From NCBI RefSeq assembly GCF_039544105.1, contig NZ_BAABLA010000003.1: a DNA stretch of 64,000 nt; one strand, 5' to 3'. The stretch comes from Haloechinothrix_A salitolerans (GTDB taxonomy: Bacteria; Actinomycetota; Actinomycetes; Mycobacteriales; Pseudonocardiaceae). The position numbers and the translations under genes are program-made. Of this stretch, positions 1 to 6,056 are shown piece after piece. The notes below the pieces were generated by a model. It searched no databases, had not been told where the DNA came from, and saw only the letters and a program-made list of their open reading frames with translations. Position 1 is the first letter of the stretch, and every line of letters begins with the position of its first letter.

Positions 1-2
1 TT

Positions 3-263
3 CTTGACTACGATATTGAAATAAGGAGGCTGCTCTGCTCAACAAACGCCATTGAATCGTTGAACGCCCGATACCGCAGAGCGGTGCGGGCACGCGGGCA
101 CTTCCCAACCGAGCAAGCGGCGATGAAGTGCCTGTACCTTGTCACCCGAAGCCTCGACCCGACCGGGACGGGAGCCACCCGATGGATGATGCGCTGGAAG
201 CCAGTAATCAACGCATTCGCCATCACCTTCGGTGACCGCTGGCCGGCGGCCGAGACCTACTGA
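3..263 (+). pseudogene. IS256-family (mutator-type) transposase, C-terminal part, cut by window edge
   Basis: The frame is open from the window edge to a TGA at 263 and encodes about 86 residues of the C-terminus of an IS256/mutator-type transposase. The stretch reading CSTNAIESLNARYRRAVRARG, then HFPTEQAAMKCLYL, is characteristic of the end of the catalytic domain, where the last acidic residue (the E of NAIES) sits. Whether the full gene is intact to the left cannot be seen. It lies at the outer side of a group of element-borne genes. The family assignment is firm; intact or remnant is open, so it is entered as a partial/pseudogene. Confidence 0.8.
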
Positions 264-285
264 CCAACTACGCCGGAAACACCGT

Positions 286-657
286 TCACGTTACGGACCC
301 CACGATGGCTTGCATATAGGGCCGGGGGATCGTGTCGGTGCCGAGCTTGGCCCTCTGGGATACGGCACGCGCCGATACGCCCAGATATTCGCTGAAGCCT
401 CGAACAGTCATCCGTGTAGCGCGTCGGAGCGCTTCGGCTTCTCGGCCGGTCCATTTCCGGACCACTGGCTGTGGTTTGCGGTACCGGTTGCACCAGCCCG
501 CGTGGGGTCGCCAGTTGGATGCGGGCCTGCATTCGAAACACACGCCGCGCTGGTTCATGTGTACTCGCCTTGCATGCCCGCACGCGCCGCACCGCGGCCA
601 GTCGCCAGAGGTAAGTCTCGGTACGGTGTCGCGGATGGTGCCGTAGTCGCCGGTCAT
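286..657 (-). CDS. Small protein with zinc-finger-like Cys pairs and a helix-turn-helix
   Basis: A 123-residue protein. The N-terminal half has two CxxC-type pairs (CGAC near residue 20 and CFEC near residue 40) that could bind zinc. The C-terminal half contains WTGREAEALRRATRMTVRGF followed by SEYLGVSARAVSQ, a helix-turn-helix of the kind seen in actinobacterial XRE-like proteins where selecting WTGREA is common. The ATG start at 657 overlaps the stop of the upstream gene (ATGA), so translation is probably coupled. It is the last gene of a five-gene minus-strand run. A longer frame upstream exists but would overlap the previous gene. Probable DNA-binding protein of a mobile element; exact role unknown. 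Confidence 0.65.
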   Translation of the reverse strand: MTGDYGTIRDTVPRLTSGDWPRCGACGHARRVHMNQRGVCFECRPASNWRPHAGWCNRYRKPQPVVRKWTGREAEALRRATRMTVRGFSEYLGVSARAVSQRAKLGTDTIPRPYMQAIVGSVT

Positions 658-995
658 GATCGCGCTGAGTTCCCGACGTCGCGGGCTCGCGTAATCGTTT
701 CTTGTGCCGCCTTGACGTGCAGTTCGAATCGCTGTTGCCCGAGTGAGGTCGTGCGGATCCACAGCTCGTTGCAGGCGCCTCTCCTTGTTTCGACATATCC
801 GGCGAGCCGCAGCCTCCGTACGTGCCGCGCCAGTACCGTTTTCGTGACGCCGGAGTTCTCACAGAGGTTGCCGAACCGGAAGTAGTCGGGGCAGTTGACG
901 AGGACGCCCATGACGAACATTCGTGCTGGGTCCAGTAAGAGTCGGTCAATGTCCTCGTACCAACGCTGCGCCAGCGGTGTTCCTGGCTTTTCCAT
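654..995 (-). CDS. Winged-helix DNA-binding protein
   Basis: 113 residues. The region from about residue 28 to 95 reads as a winged helix of the MarR/HTH_34 type: a short helix (FVMGVLVNCPDYFRF), a recognition segment (SGVTKTVLARHVRRLRLAGYV) and a basic wing with ETRRGACNELWIRTT. The C-terminal helix (RFELHVKAAQETI) fits the dimer helix of such proteins. The ATG at 995 follows the upstream stop by four bases and has a GAGG-like ribosome site in the upstream gene. Likely a transcriptional regulator of the element; its target is not visible, though the palindrome at 2240-2266 is a candidate for one of the regulators here. Confidence 0.65.
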   Translation of the reverse strand: MEKPGTPLAQRWYEDIDRLLLDPARMFVMGVLVNCPDYFRFGNLCENSGVTKTVLARHVRRLRLAGYVETRRGACNELWIRTTSLGQQRFELHVKAAQETITRARDVGNSARS

Positions 996-999
996 CGGG

Positions 1000-1596
1000 C
1001 TACCTGTCCTCAGCGTGGCTCGAGACGTGTCCGCGCTCTTCTAGCGTCTCGGTACCGGCGTCGTCGGACGGTGCTGGGAAGTGGCGGCGTAGCTCGTTGA
1101 CTTGGGTGGCGATGTCGCTGAGTTGCGCGTCGATGTCGTCGAGCCACGGGATCGCTTGGTCGAGGTCGGCGACATCGGAGTGCGGTTCCTCGGCGGCTCC
1201 GTCCGTCCACGCGCGCGGTGCTGCGGCACGCAGTGCCGCTGCCGCCTCCGCCAAGTGATCGGAGTCCGCATCCGTGATGGCGCGCAGGATGGACTTCCAC
1301 TGCCTGCGGGTGAGCAGGGCCAGGTCGAACGCTTCCTTCGCGCTCTCGGCGCGCCGTTGCTGTTGCTGCTCGTAGAGCATCTCGTGTTCCTCCTGTGCCC
1401 ACTGCATAAGCTCGCCGATTCCTGTCGCGGTTCGGTGGGTGATCGCTACGGGCGTTGTGCAGGCGACGCTGATCGCCATGGTCAGAAAACCTTCGGCGTT
1501 GATGACACCGAGACGGATCGGGACAGCTCTGTCGTCGCGGATTCGCGTGCCGTGCTCTTCCCAGCCGGCGCGCCACTCGTAAGCGTGCAGGTTCAC
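1000..1596 (-). CDS. Hypothetical element-borne protein
   Basis: 198 residues from a GTG at 1596 that overlaps the upstream stop by four bases (GTGA). No known catalytic motif is recognised. The first third resembles a small beta-rich domain (RLGVINAEGFLTMAISVACTT in pieces); the middle is helical and Glu/Gln-rich around EEHEMLYEQQQQRRAESAKEAF, probably a coiled coil; the C-terminus is acidic with another helical stretch (DIDAQLSDIATQVNELRRHF). It belongs to the tightly packed minus-strand operon. A longer in-frame extension upstream lies inside the neighbouring gene and was not used. Function unknown. Confidence 0.55.
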   Translation of the reverse strand: MNLHAYEWRAGWEEHGTRIRDDRAVPIRLGVINAEGFLTMAISVACTTPVAITHRTATGIGELMQWAQEEHEMLYEQQQQRRAESAKEAFDLALLTRRQWKSILRAITDADSDHLAEAAAALRAAAPRAWTDGAAEEPHSDVADLDQAIPWLDDIDAQLSDIATQVNELRRHFPAPSDDAGTETLEERGHVSSHAEDR

Positions 1597-1961
1597 CGGT
1601 GCACCACCGTGTCCGTGCTGGATGTGGTCTGATCGGCCGGTCTGTTGGGGGCCGCAGTAGCTGTGGTGTGCTGAGCCGCGCGGGTGACCGCCGTGAGCCA
1701 CCGGCCGATGACGCCTTCTCGCTGCCGAACGGGATGCCTGACGCGCCCTCCGTTCCGGTGGTCGCGTGGCTGCCTGATGCAGCGCGGGCACTGCGGCCCC
1801 GGGTCCGCGACCAGGGGAGCGGGCCAGAACCTCGTGCCGCACTCTGCCACGATTTCGGCACTAGCGCGGCTGCCCGCCGCCACCGTTGCGGCTAGCACGG
1901 CGTGATCTCGCGCGTTGCCAGCGGAGGTGACCCACACAAGTCGCTCGCGGTGATCGATCAC
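1593..1961 (-). CDS. Hypothetical protein with CPRC motif
   Basis: 122 residues, GTG start at 1961 overlapping the preceding stop (GTGA). The centre has VADPGPQCPRC followed by a basic stretch; proteins with this short Cys pair occur in actinobacterial integrative elements, and the pair could be half of a metal site. An N-terminal segment (MIDHRERLVWVTSAGNARDHAVLAA) precedes it. The C-terminal 40 residues are Thr/Ala-rich and probably disordered. Position inside the four-base-overlap operon supports that it is a real gene. No function can be given. Confidence 0.5.
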   Translation of the reverse strand: MIDHRERLVWVTSAGNARDHAVLAATVAAGSRASAEIVAECGTRFWPAPLVADPGPQCPRCIRQPRDHRNGGRVRHPVRQREGVIGRWLTAVTRAAQHTTATAAPNRPADQTTSSTDTVVHR

Positions 1962-2209
1962 TGCGGCGTGCTCCTATCCTGGTCCTCGGACTTACCAGGT
2001 GCGAGCTCGGCGAGGAGGGGTGCCAGGTGTGCGCGTATCTGGTCCAGCTGGATGAGCATCTCGTCGAGATGGGCCTCGATGGCATCCAGCCGGCTGAGCG
2101 TGCTTCCGTCGTGGTCAGTCGTGGTGCTGCCGGAAGTCTGGTGTGCGACCGGGGGTTCGTGCGCATCGTCTGGACTCCCGCCGTGGCGGCACGCCCGGTT
2201 GATTGTCAT
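1958..2209 (-). CDS. Small coiled-coil protein, first gene of the minus-strand operon
   Basis: 83 residues. After a His/Ser/Thr-rich start, residues about 38-70 (LSRLDAIEAHLDEMLIQLD and onward) show a clear heptad pattern of Leu/Ile, so an oligomerising coiled coil is likely. It is first in the minus-strand run and is divergent from the HTH-Nudix gene; the shared intergenic region holds a perfect inverted repeat. Its stop overlaps the next start. Function unknown; small coiled-coil proteins are common accessory genes of actinobacterial conjugative elements. Confidence 0.5.
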   Translation of the reverse strand: MTINRACRHGGSPDDAHEPPVAHQTSGSTTTDHDGSTLSRLDAIEAHLDEMLIQLDQIRAHLAPLLAELAPGKSEDQDRSTPQ

Positions 2210-2239
2210 CGCCTGCTCCCTACGTCATGTGAGACTGAA

Positions 2240-2266
2240 ATCAATCTCTGTCAGCGGCAGATTGAT
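2240..2266. promoter_or_regulatory. Inverted repeat, probable operator between divergent genes
   Basis: ATCAATCT (2240-2247) and AGATTGAT (2259-2266) are perfect complements separated by 11 bases. The repeat lies between the minus-strand operon starting at 2209 and the HTH-Nudix gene starting near 2338, so a dimeric regulator bound here could control both. Candidate binders are the HTH proteins encoded on either side. No experimental or comparative support is available. Confidence 0.45.
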
Positions 2267-2337
2267 CGGAACGACGTGAGAGCGCCATGGAGGCGACAGG
2301 CCCACGTCGGGACCTCACGGACGAAGGTGGTGGAGGT

Positions 2338-3036
2338 ATGTCTGGGTACGACGCTTCAGGTGCGAGGACGGTACTGGAGCAGTTGATTCGTCAACGTCGA
2401 CAGACGTTCGAGGAGTTCGTCGAGTTCGCGGCGCGCTTCGCTCGCGAACATGGCGAGCCGGGCACATTGAGCCTGCGTCACTTGCAGCGCCTGGTGGCCG
2501 GGCGTCGGCCGGATGGCGCCCCGGTTGGCCCACCGCGTCCGGCAACGGCTCGGTTGCTGGAGCGGATCTTTGGGATGCCGATCAGTGTGCTGCTGTCGGA
2601 ATCCGCTGCCGACACCAATGTGCTGGAAGCCAGGGCGTTGCATGTTGCTGTCGCGGTGGTCGTGCATGATGCGCGGGTGCTGCTCGTGTGCCGTCGCGAG
2701 GAGCCCGATGGCGAGATTCGTTGGCAGTTTCCTGCGGGGATCGTTAAGCCAGGCAGGGATCCGCGGTGGGTCGCGGTGAGCGAGGTGCTCGCCGAGACGG
2801 CGGTGCACTGCCTCGTCGTGCGTTCGTTGGGCAGCCGGATCCATCCGGTGACGCGTGTGTACTGCGATTATGTGCTTTGCGAATACGTCGTCGGAACCAC
2901 GTCCAACGCCGATACCGTCGAAAACGCGGGAGTCGCCTGGGCGGACCGATCCCAGATGATCCGGCTCATTCCCGTCGAGCGGATCTATCCGCCGGTGCTC
3001 GACGCACTGGATGCACGACTGGCCACGCATGCGTAG
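2338..3036 (+). CDS. HTH-Nudix fusion protein with degraded Nudix box
   Basis: 232 residues. The N-terminal 80 residues match the actinobacterial HTH pattern (LEQLIRQRRQTFEEFVEFA, then LSLRHLQRLVAGR and LLERIFGMPISVLL). From about residue 100 follows a Nudix fold (ALHVAVAVVVHDARVLLVCR, RWQFPAG). The Nudix box is damaged: the segment GIVKPGRDPRWVAVSEVLAET has Arg for the first Glu, Ser for Arg, Ala for one of the paired Glu, and the following Gly is Ala. Hydrolysis is therefore unlikely, and a ligand-sensing regulator is more plausible. ATG at 2338 is preceded by a GA/GG-rich ribosome site; an upstream ATG at 2287 is possible. Convergent with an intact Nudix gene. Confidence 0.75.
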   Translation: MSGYDASGARTVLEQLIRQRRQTFEEFVEFAARFAREHGEPGTLSLRHLQRLVAGRRPDGAPVGPPRPATARLLERIFGMPISVLLSESAADTNVLEARALHVAVAVVVHDARVLLVCRREEPDGEIRWQFPAGIVKPGRDPRWVAVSEVLAETAVHCLVVRSLGSRIHPVTRVYCDYVLCEYVVGTTSNADTVENAGVAWADRSQMIRLIPVERIYPPVLDALDARLATHA

Positions 3037-3067
3037 GCCTGCACGCCCATGTCGTAGGGACCTTGGC

Positions 3068-3484
3068 TTACGGCCCGAGCATTGCGTCGAGATAGTTCTG
3101 GACGGGGTCGTACAGCGGGTGCGGGATATAGCCGCTCAGCTGGGTTCTGTCGGACCACGCGAGGTCGGTGAGCTCTTCCTTGTCGGCCACGGTCGCTTCC
3201 CCGCTCACGACGTTGCACGCTACGTAGATCATCGTCCGGCCGGTGGCGGGATGGACACGCTCACCGAGTACCTGGCGTGCGGCGACGACCAGTCCGGTCT
3301 CCTCTCTCGCCTCTCGCGCGGCCGCGTCTGCCGGATCCTCGGCGTCTTCGACTTTCCCGGCCGGGAACTGCCACGACAAGCTGCCTTCCGCGACCCGACG
3401 TCGCACCAGCAGTACGCGCCCGTGATCGACGATGATCGCCGCGGCAATAGGTGGCTGCTCGTCGCTAGCGCTTGGCTGCGTCAC
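3068..3484 (-). CDS. Nudix hydrolase
   Basis: 138 residues with a complete Nudix box: GKVEDAEDPADAAA then REAREETGL, giving the G-x5-E-x7-REUxEExGU pattern. The fold is otherwise standard (AAAIIVDHGRVLLVRRR, LSWQFPAG). Substrate is probably a nucleoside diphosphate derivative but is not predictable. It shares the lead-in phrase WQFPAG and overall fold with the degraded Nudix domain of the convergent gene ending at 3036. It lies 21 bases downstream of an XRE-regulator gene on the same strand, so they are probably one transcript. In the Streptomyces element pSAM2 a Nudix protein (Pif) gives transfer immunity; by analogy this could serve signalling between element-bearing cells. Confidence 0.85.
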   Translation of the reverse strand: MTQPSASDEQPPIAAAIIVDHGRVLLVRRRVAEGSLSWQFPAGKVEDAEDPADAAAREAREETGLVVAARQVLGERVHPATGRTMIYVACNVVSGEATVADKEELTDLAWSDRTQLSGYIPHPLYDPVQNYLDAMLGP

Positions 3485-3505
3485 CAGAATCTCCAGTGCC
3501 TCGCG

Positions 3506-3901
3506 TCAAGACCGTCCACGCCGTTTCGCCGACACATGCTCGGCCACCGTGGCCACGTTTCGGTCGATATCGTCTAGCTTTTCGGTGAGCGCTACGAGAC
3601 GCCGCTCGATCGAGTCCAGACGCGACCACACCGTTACCGCATCGTCGGGTACCGACTCATCCACCTGAGGTGGTGTACGGCCACGCAAGACCGCATCGAG
3701 ATGCCGCGGGTGCCACCCCAGCGCGACCGAAAGCGCCTCCAACGTGCGCGAACTGCGGCGCCGCTCCACAGTGTGCCCGTGAATCTCCCGCACGATCGCT
3801 GGCGAGACATGCGAACGCCGCGCCAACTCCCGCTGTTCCCAGCCGAGCTCCCGCACACGTGTCCTGATCGCTTCGGCGACCGCAGCCCAGTCCTCCGGCA
3901 C
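3506..3901 (-). CDS. XRE-family regulator with C-terminal coiled coil
   Basis: 131 residues. Residues 5-65 form an XRE helix-turn-helix (AIRTRVRELGWEQRELARRS, then HVSPAIVREIHG and RTLEALSVALGW). A proline-containing linker leads to a heptad-patterned helix (SRLDSIERRLVALTEKLDDID) likely used for oligomerisation, and a basic tail. It precedes the intact Nudix gene by 21 bases in the same direction. Such regulators control excision or transfer genes in actinobacterial integrative elements; the role here is inferred from position. Confidence 0.8.
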   Translation of the reverse strand: MPEDWAAVAEAIRTRVRELGWEQRELARRSHVSPAIVREIHGHTVERRRSSRTLEALSVALGWHPRHLDAVLRGRTPPQVDESVPDDAVTVWSRLDSIERRLVALTEKLDDIDRNVATVAEHVSAKRRGRS

Positions 3902-4018
3902 TGATCCCTCCGTGATCGACTCGCAGCCGAGACTAGCGGCTGAGGATGGTTGTCGCAGTGAGAATCGTCAAGACGACTGGGGTGTGGCCGGCCGCAAGCG
4001 AGGCGCCTGGAGCTCGGC

Positions 4019-4282
4019 TTAGGAGATGAAAGCCTCGCCGAACCGGATGCACCGGGCTTCGAGCTCGTAGTCCGATAGCTCGACGTGCGTCCCGGCATGC
4101 CGCCGTGCGGCCGAGGCGTGCAGGTGTCGTAGCTGTGCTCTGTCGCTGGAGTCCGCCTGGCGGTGATGACACTTCCAGCGCTTATGCGTACTGGCCGGCC
4201 GCGACACGCCGTGACTCCTCTCGTGACGCGAATTGGGGTCGAAGAGCGTGAATTCTGAGGTCCAGGGGAGCGGTTGGTACAC
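4019..4282 (-). CDS. Possible small His-rich protein, weakly supported
   Basis: An 87-residue frame whose third codon positions are about four-fifths G/C, as in real genes here, which distinguishes it from most random frames. The product is His/Arg-rich (KRWKCHHRQ, LRHLHASAARRHAG) and ends LSDYELEARCIRFGEAFIS, which looks like a natural helix. No family is recognised and no good ribosome site was found. It lies just inside the putative attR, where an element gene would be expected. Could be the tail of a degraded gene. The rest of 3902-4321 shows nothing else recognisable. Confidence 0.3.
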   Translation of the reverse strand: MYQPLPWTSEFTLFDPNSRHERSHGVSRPASTHKRWKCHHRQADSSDRAQLRHLHASAARRHAGTHVELSDYELEARCIRFGEAFIS

Positions 4283-4321
4283 CGAAGTCGCAGGTAGATG
4301 CTTTGGTGTTCTCCGATAGCG

Positions 4322-4369
4322 ACCTTGACACGGTAGAGGTCACTGGTTCAATCCCAGTATCGCGCACCA
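4322..4369 (+). other. 3' fragment of tRNA-Val(GAC); probable attR of an integrated element
   Basis: The sequence matches the 3' half of an actinobacterial tRNA-Val(GAC): anticodon loop TTGACAC, 3' anticodon strand GGTAG, variable AGGTC, T arm ACTGG-TTCAATC-CCAGT, acceptor strand ATCGCGC, discriminator A and encoded CCA at 4367-4369. The 5' half (D arm and 5' acceptor strand) is absent; the bases before 4322 do not continue the tRNA. Tyrosine-recombinase elements that enter tRNA 3' ends leave exactly such a fragment at the far junction. Because the normal tRNA hairpin follows at once, the chromosome should lie to the right and the element to the left, with the complete tRNA further left, outside the window. 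Confidence 0.8.
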
Positions 4370-4370
4370 A

Positions 4371-4398
4371 CACTGGCCAGCGGAAACGCTGGCCAGTG
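4371..4398 (+). terminator. Perfect hairpin after the tRNA-Val fragment
   Basis: CACTGGCCAGCG (4371-4382) and CGCTGGCCAGTG (4387-4398) pair over 12 bp around a GAAA tetraloop, a GNRA-type cap. There is only a short GTTT run afterwards. Its position one base after the CCA end fits the native terminator or 3' processing hairpin of the tRNA gene, left behind at the attachment site. Confidence 0.7.
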
Positions 4399-4719
4399 GC
4401 GTTTGAGCAGGACATGCGTGGAACGGCTCATGGAATGAACCGGGTTACGCGGGGTCCTGGGTCGGCTGGATCACCCAGAGTCCGGCGAGAGCTGAACCGC
4501 CGGTGGAGTGCTGTGATCCATATGGGTCGGCGGCTGCCCGCGCACCCGGCGGTTGGTCGGGGGGCCGAGAGGCTCGAGTGATCACTCCGAAGGCCGTCGG
4601 GATAGGCCTTGCGTCATGTCTGGCGTCACCCAAGAACGGGTGCTTGCCGTCGGCGTTGTTCTCGGGCTGGTCACCAGCGACGCACCGGATTACCAGACTG
4701 GATGCCCGCCGCGTGCCCG
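4399..4719. other. Gene-free stretch between attR and the alkylation-repeat gene
   Basis: About 320 bases with several short open frames on both strands, none of which has a recognisable product, a good ribosome site or an upstream signal. It may hold degraded sequence; nothing can be supported. Confidence 0.4.
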
Positions 4720-5475
4720 TCAGGGCGGTCCTGTCCCTACCGTTAGCAGTGACCTGCGCACGTTCGGGTCGAACTTCTCGACCGCGATGCGCAGCGTCGC
4801 CCGTGCCATCTCGCCGCCGCGGTCGCGGAGGAAAGTCACTACCTCCTGGGGGTGCTCCACCGACGCGACCTTCAGCAGCCACCCGATGCTCTTCTGGACG
4901 TAAGGGTCCGGGTCGTCGATGAGACGTAGCGAGTTGCCGAAGACCACGTCGAGCGGCAGCCGGTAGATCTCGGCGCCGATCTTGCGGCGGACGAACTTGA
5001 CCACCGCCACGTTGGCCGCCCGCCTCGCCCACGGCGAGGCGGAGCCGAGCCAGTCGCGCGTCGCGGTGATGAGGTCCGGGTGGCCGAGGAGGAACTGATA
5101 GACCACCTTGAGGCACAGATCGTCGCACTGGGCCCAGTTGGACACGACCGTCTCTAGCCAGCGGCGGAAGCGGTCGAGCAGCATGGCATCGAAACTGCGT
5201 CGCGCAACCTTCTCGAGCACGGCGAAAGCCAGCAGAACCTCCTCGTGATACGTGGCTCGCCGCAGCAGCAGCTCCGTGATTTCCAGCCGGTCTGCCGGGG
5301 TGAGGTCATGCGCCTTGACGTAGTCATTCGCGAGCGTGGCCACTGCGGCGTTGCTCACGCCGAGCGCCGCAACGGAGCCGGGGAAGTAGCGTTGCAGGGA
5401 CTCGGCGAGCGCGGGACTGCTGAGGCCCGCCAACGTGGTGTGGAGATGATCGGCGGCCTTGGCTGGTGTCGTCAC
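4720..5475 (-). CDS. DNA-alkylation-repeat (AlkD-like HEAT) protein
   Basis: 251 residues, almost entirely helical repeats. Segments such as LETVVSNWAQCDDLCLKVVY, SPWARRAANVAVVKFVRRK and DPDPYVQKSIGWLLKVAS match the HEAT-like repeats of the DNA alkylation repair family (AlkC/AlkD type), in which paired Trp/Asp residues recognise alkylated bases by backbone contact. The W-x-x-S-x-x-x-W-A-R-R pattern and VQKSIGWLLK are typical of the family. GTG at 5475 overlaps the upstream micro-gene stop (GTGA). Base-excision glycosylase activity is inferred from family only; many members are uncharacterised. Confidence 0.7.
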   Translation of the reverse strand: MTTPAKAADHLHTTLAGLSSPALAESLQRYFPGSVAALGVSNAAVATLANDYVKAHDLTPADRLEITELLLRRATYHEEVLLAFAVLEKVARRSFDAMLLDRFRRWLETVVSNWAQCDDLCLKVVYQFLLGHPDLITATRDWLGSASPWARRAANVAVVKFVRRKIGAEIYRLPLDVVFGNSLRLIDDPDPYVQKSIGWLLKVASVEHPQEVVTFLRDRGGEMARATLRIAVEKFDPNVRRSLLTVGTGPP

Positions 5476-5624
5476 GTCACCTCCACAGCTGTGCGCGCGT
5501 AGTCGGGGATCGTCGGCAGTGTCGTCTCGACGATGCGGCGCGCGACCCCGTCGAAGTCGAACCGGTCGATCAGGTCCGCGACAAGCGGTTCGTCGGCGTG
5601 GCCGTCCGTTGGCACGACAGACAT
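5472..5624 (-). CDS. 50-residue protein coupled to the alkylation-repeat gene
   Basis: ATG at 5624 is preceded by a strong ribosome site (AGGAGG, five-base spacing), and the stop overlaps the next gene's GTG, so expression is well supported despite the small size. The product (MSVVPTDGHADEPLVADLID, then FDFDGVARRIVETTLPTIPDYAR) resembles the N-terminal helix of PucR/CdaR-like regulators (a DAVARRIVE...IPDYAR pattern) but stops before any DNA-binding domain. It could be a remnant kept as a translation starter, or a small partner protein. An in-frame ATG further upstream exists without a good ribosome site. Confidence 0.55.
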   Translation of the reverse strand: MSVVPTDGHADEPLVADLIDRFDFDGVARRIVETTLPTIPDYARTAVEVT

Positions 5625-5773
5625 CGCTGCCTCCTGGTGCCTGGGCTCGCCGGGGGCCACAGACCTCCGCCGAGCCATGCGACATGGATCCTGGCAGGTT
5701 AACTCCGCCGACCCCGGTTCGCTCACGCCGATCGACTCAGCTGTCGTACTGACCAATAAGTCGATTTGAAACG

Positions 5774-6046
5774 ATGAGTGCTCTGTTTGAACTATGTCGG
5801 GATGTGGCTGCTGACCGCGATCATCGGGCGCTCGACTTGCTGCGCCGCGTCCGCGCGGTGCGGTCGGCGTTGTGCACGGCGGGCACCGGGCTGTCGTCGT
5901 CCGAGGTCGCACGGCAGCTGAGCAGCTCACGGGTCACCGCCCGCTGCTACCTGGAGCACCTCGCCGACGCTGGGCTCGCCGACCGCCACACCCGCTACGG
6001 CGGCAGCGGGCGTCCCGAGGTGGAGTACCGCTGGCACACCGGGTAA
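5774..6046 (+). CDS. Orphan winged-helix output domain of a DctR/CitB-type response regulator
   Basis: 90 residues. Residues about 38-88 (LSSSEVARQLSSSRVTARCY, then LEHLADAGLADRHTRYGGSG and RPEVEYRW) match the C-terminal DNA-binding end of two-component regulators for citrate/C4-dicarboxylate use, which close with a GRPEVEYRW-like motif. The receiver domain with the phospho-Asp is absent: stop codons lie upstream. It may be a gene remnant or a stand-alone regulator of the convergent symporter gene, whose stop is 11 bases away. Confidence 0.6.
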   Translation: MSALFELCRDVAADRDHRALDLLRRVRAVRSALCTAGTGLSSSEVARQLSSSRVTARCYLEHLADAGLADRHTRYGGSGRPEVEYRWHTG

Positions 6047-6056
6047 CCGCGTCTGG

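Noticed and set aside
4182..4415. 77-residue minus-strand frame with RDTGIEPVTSTV across the tRNA fragment
   Set aside because: This phrase is the usual antisense translation of a tRNA 3' end, not a protein.
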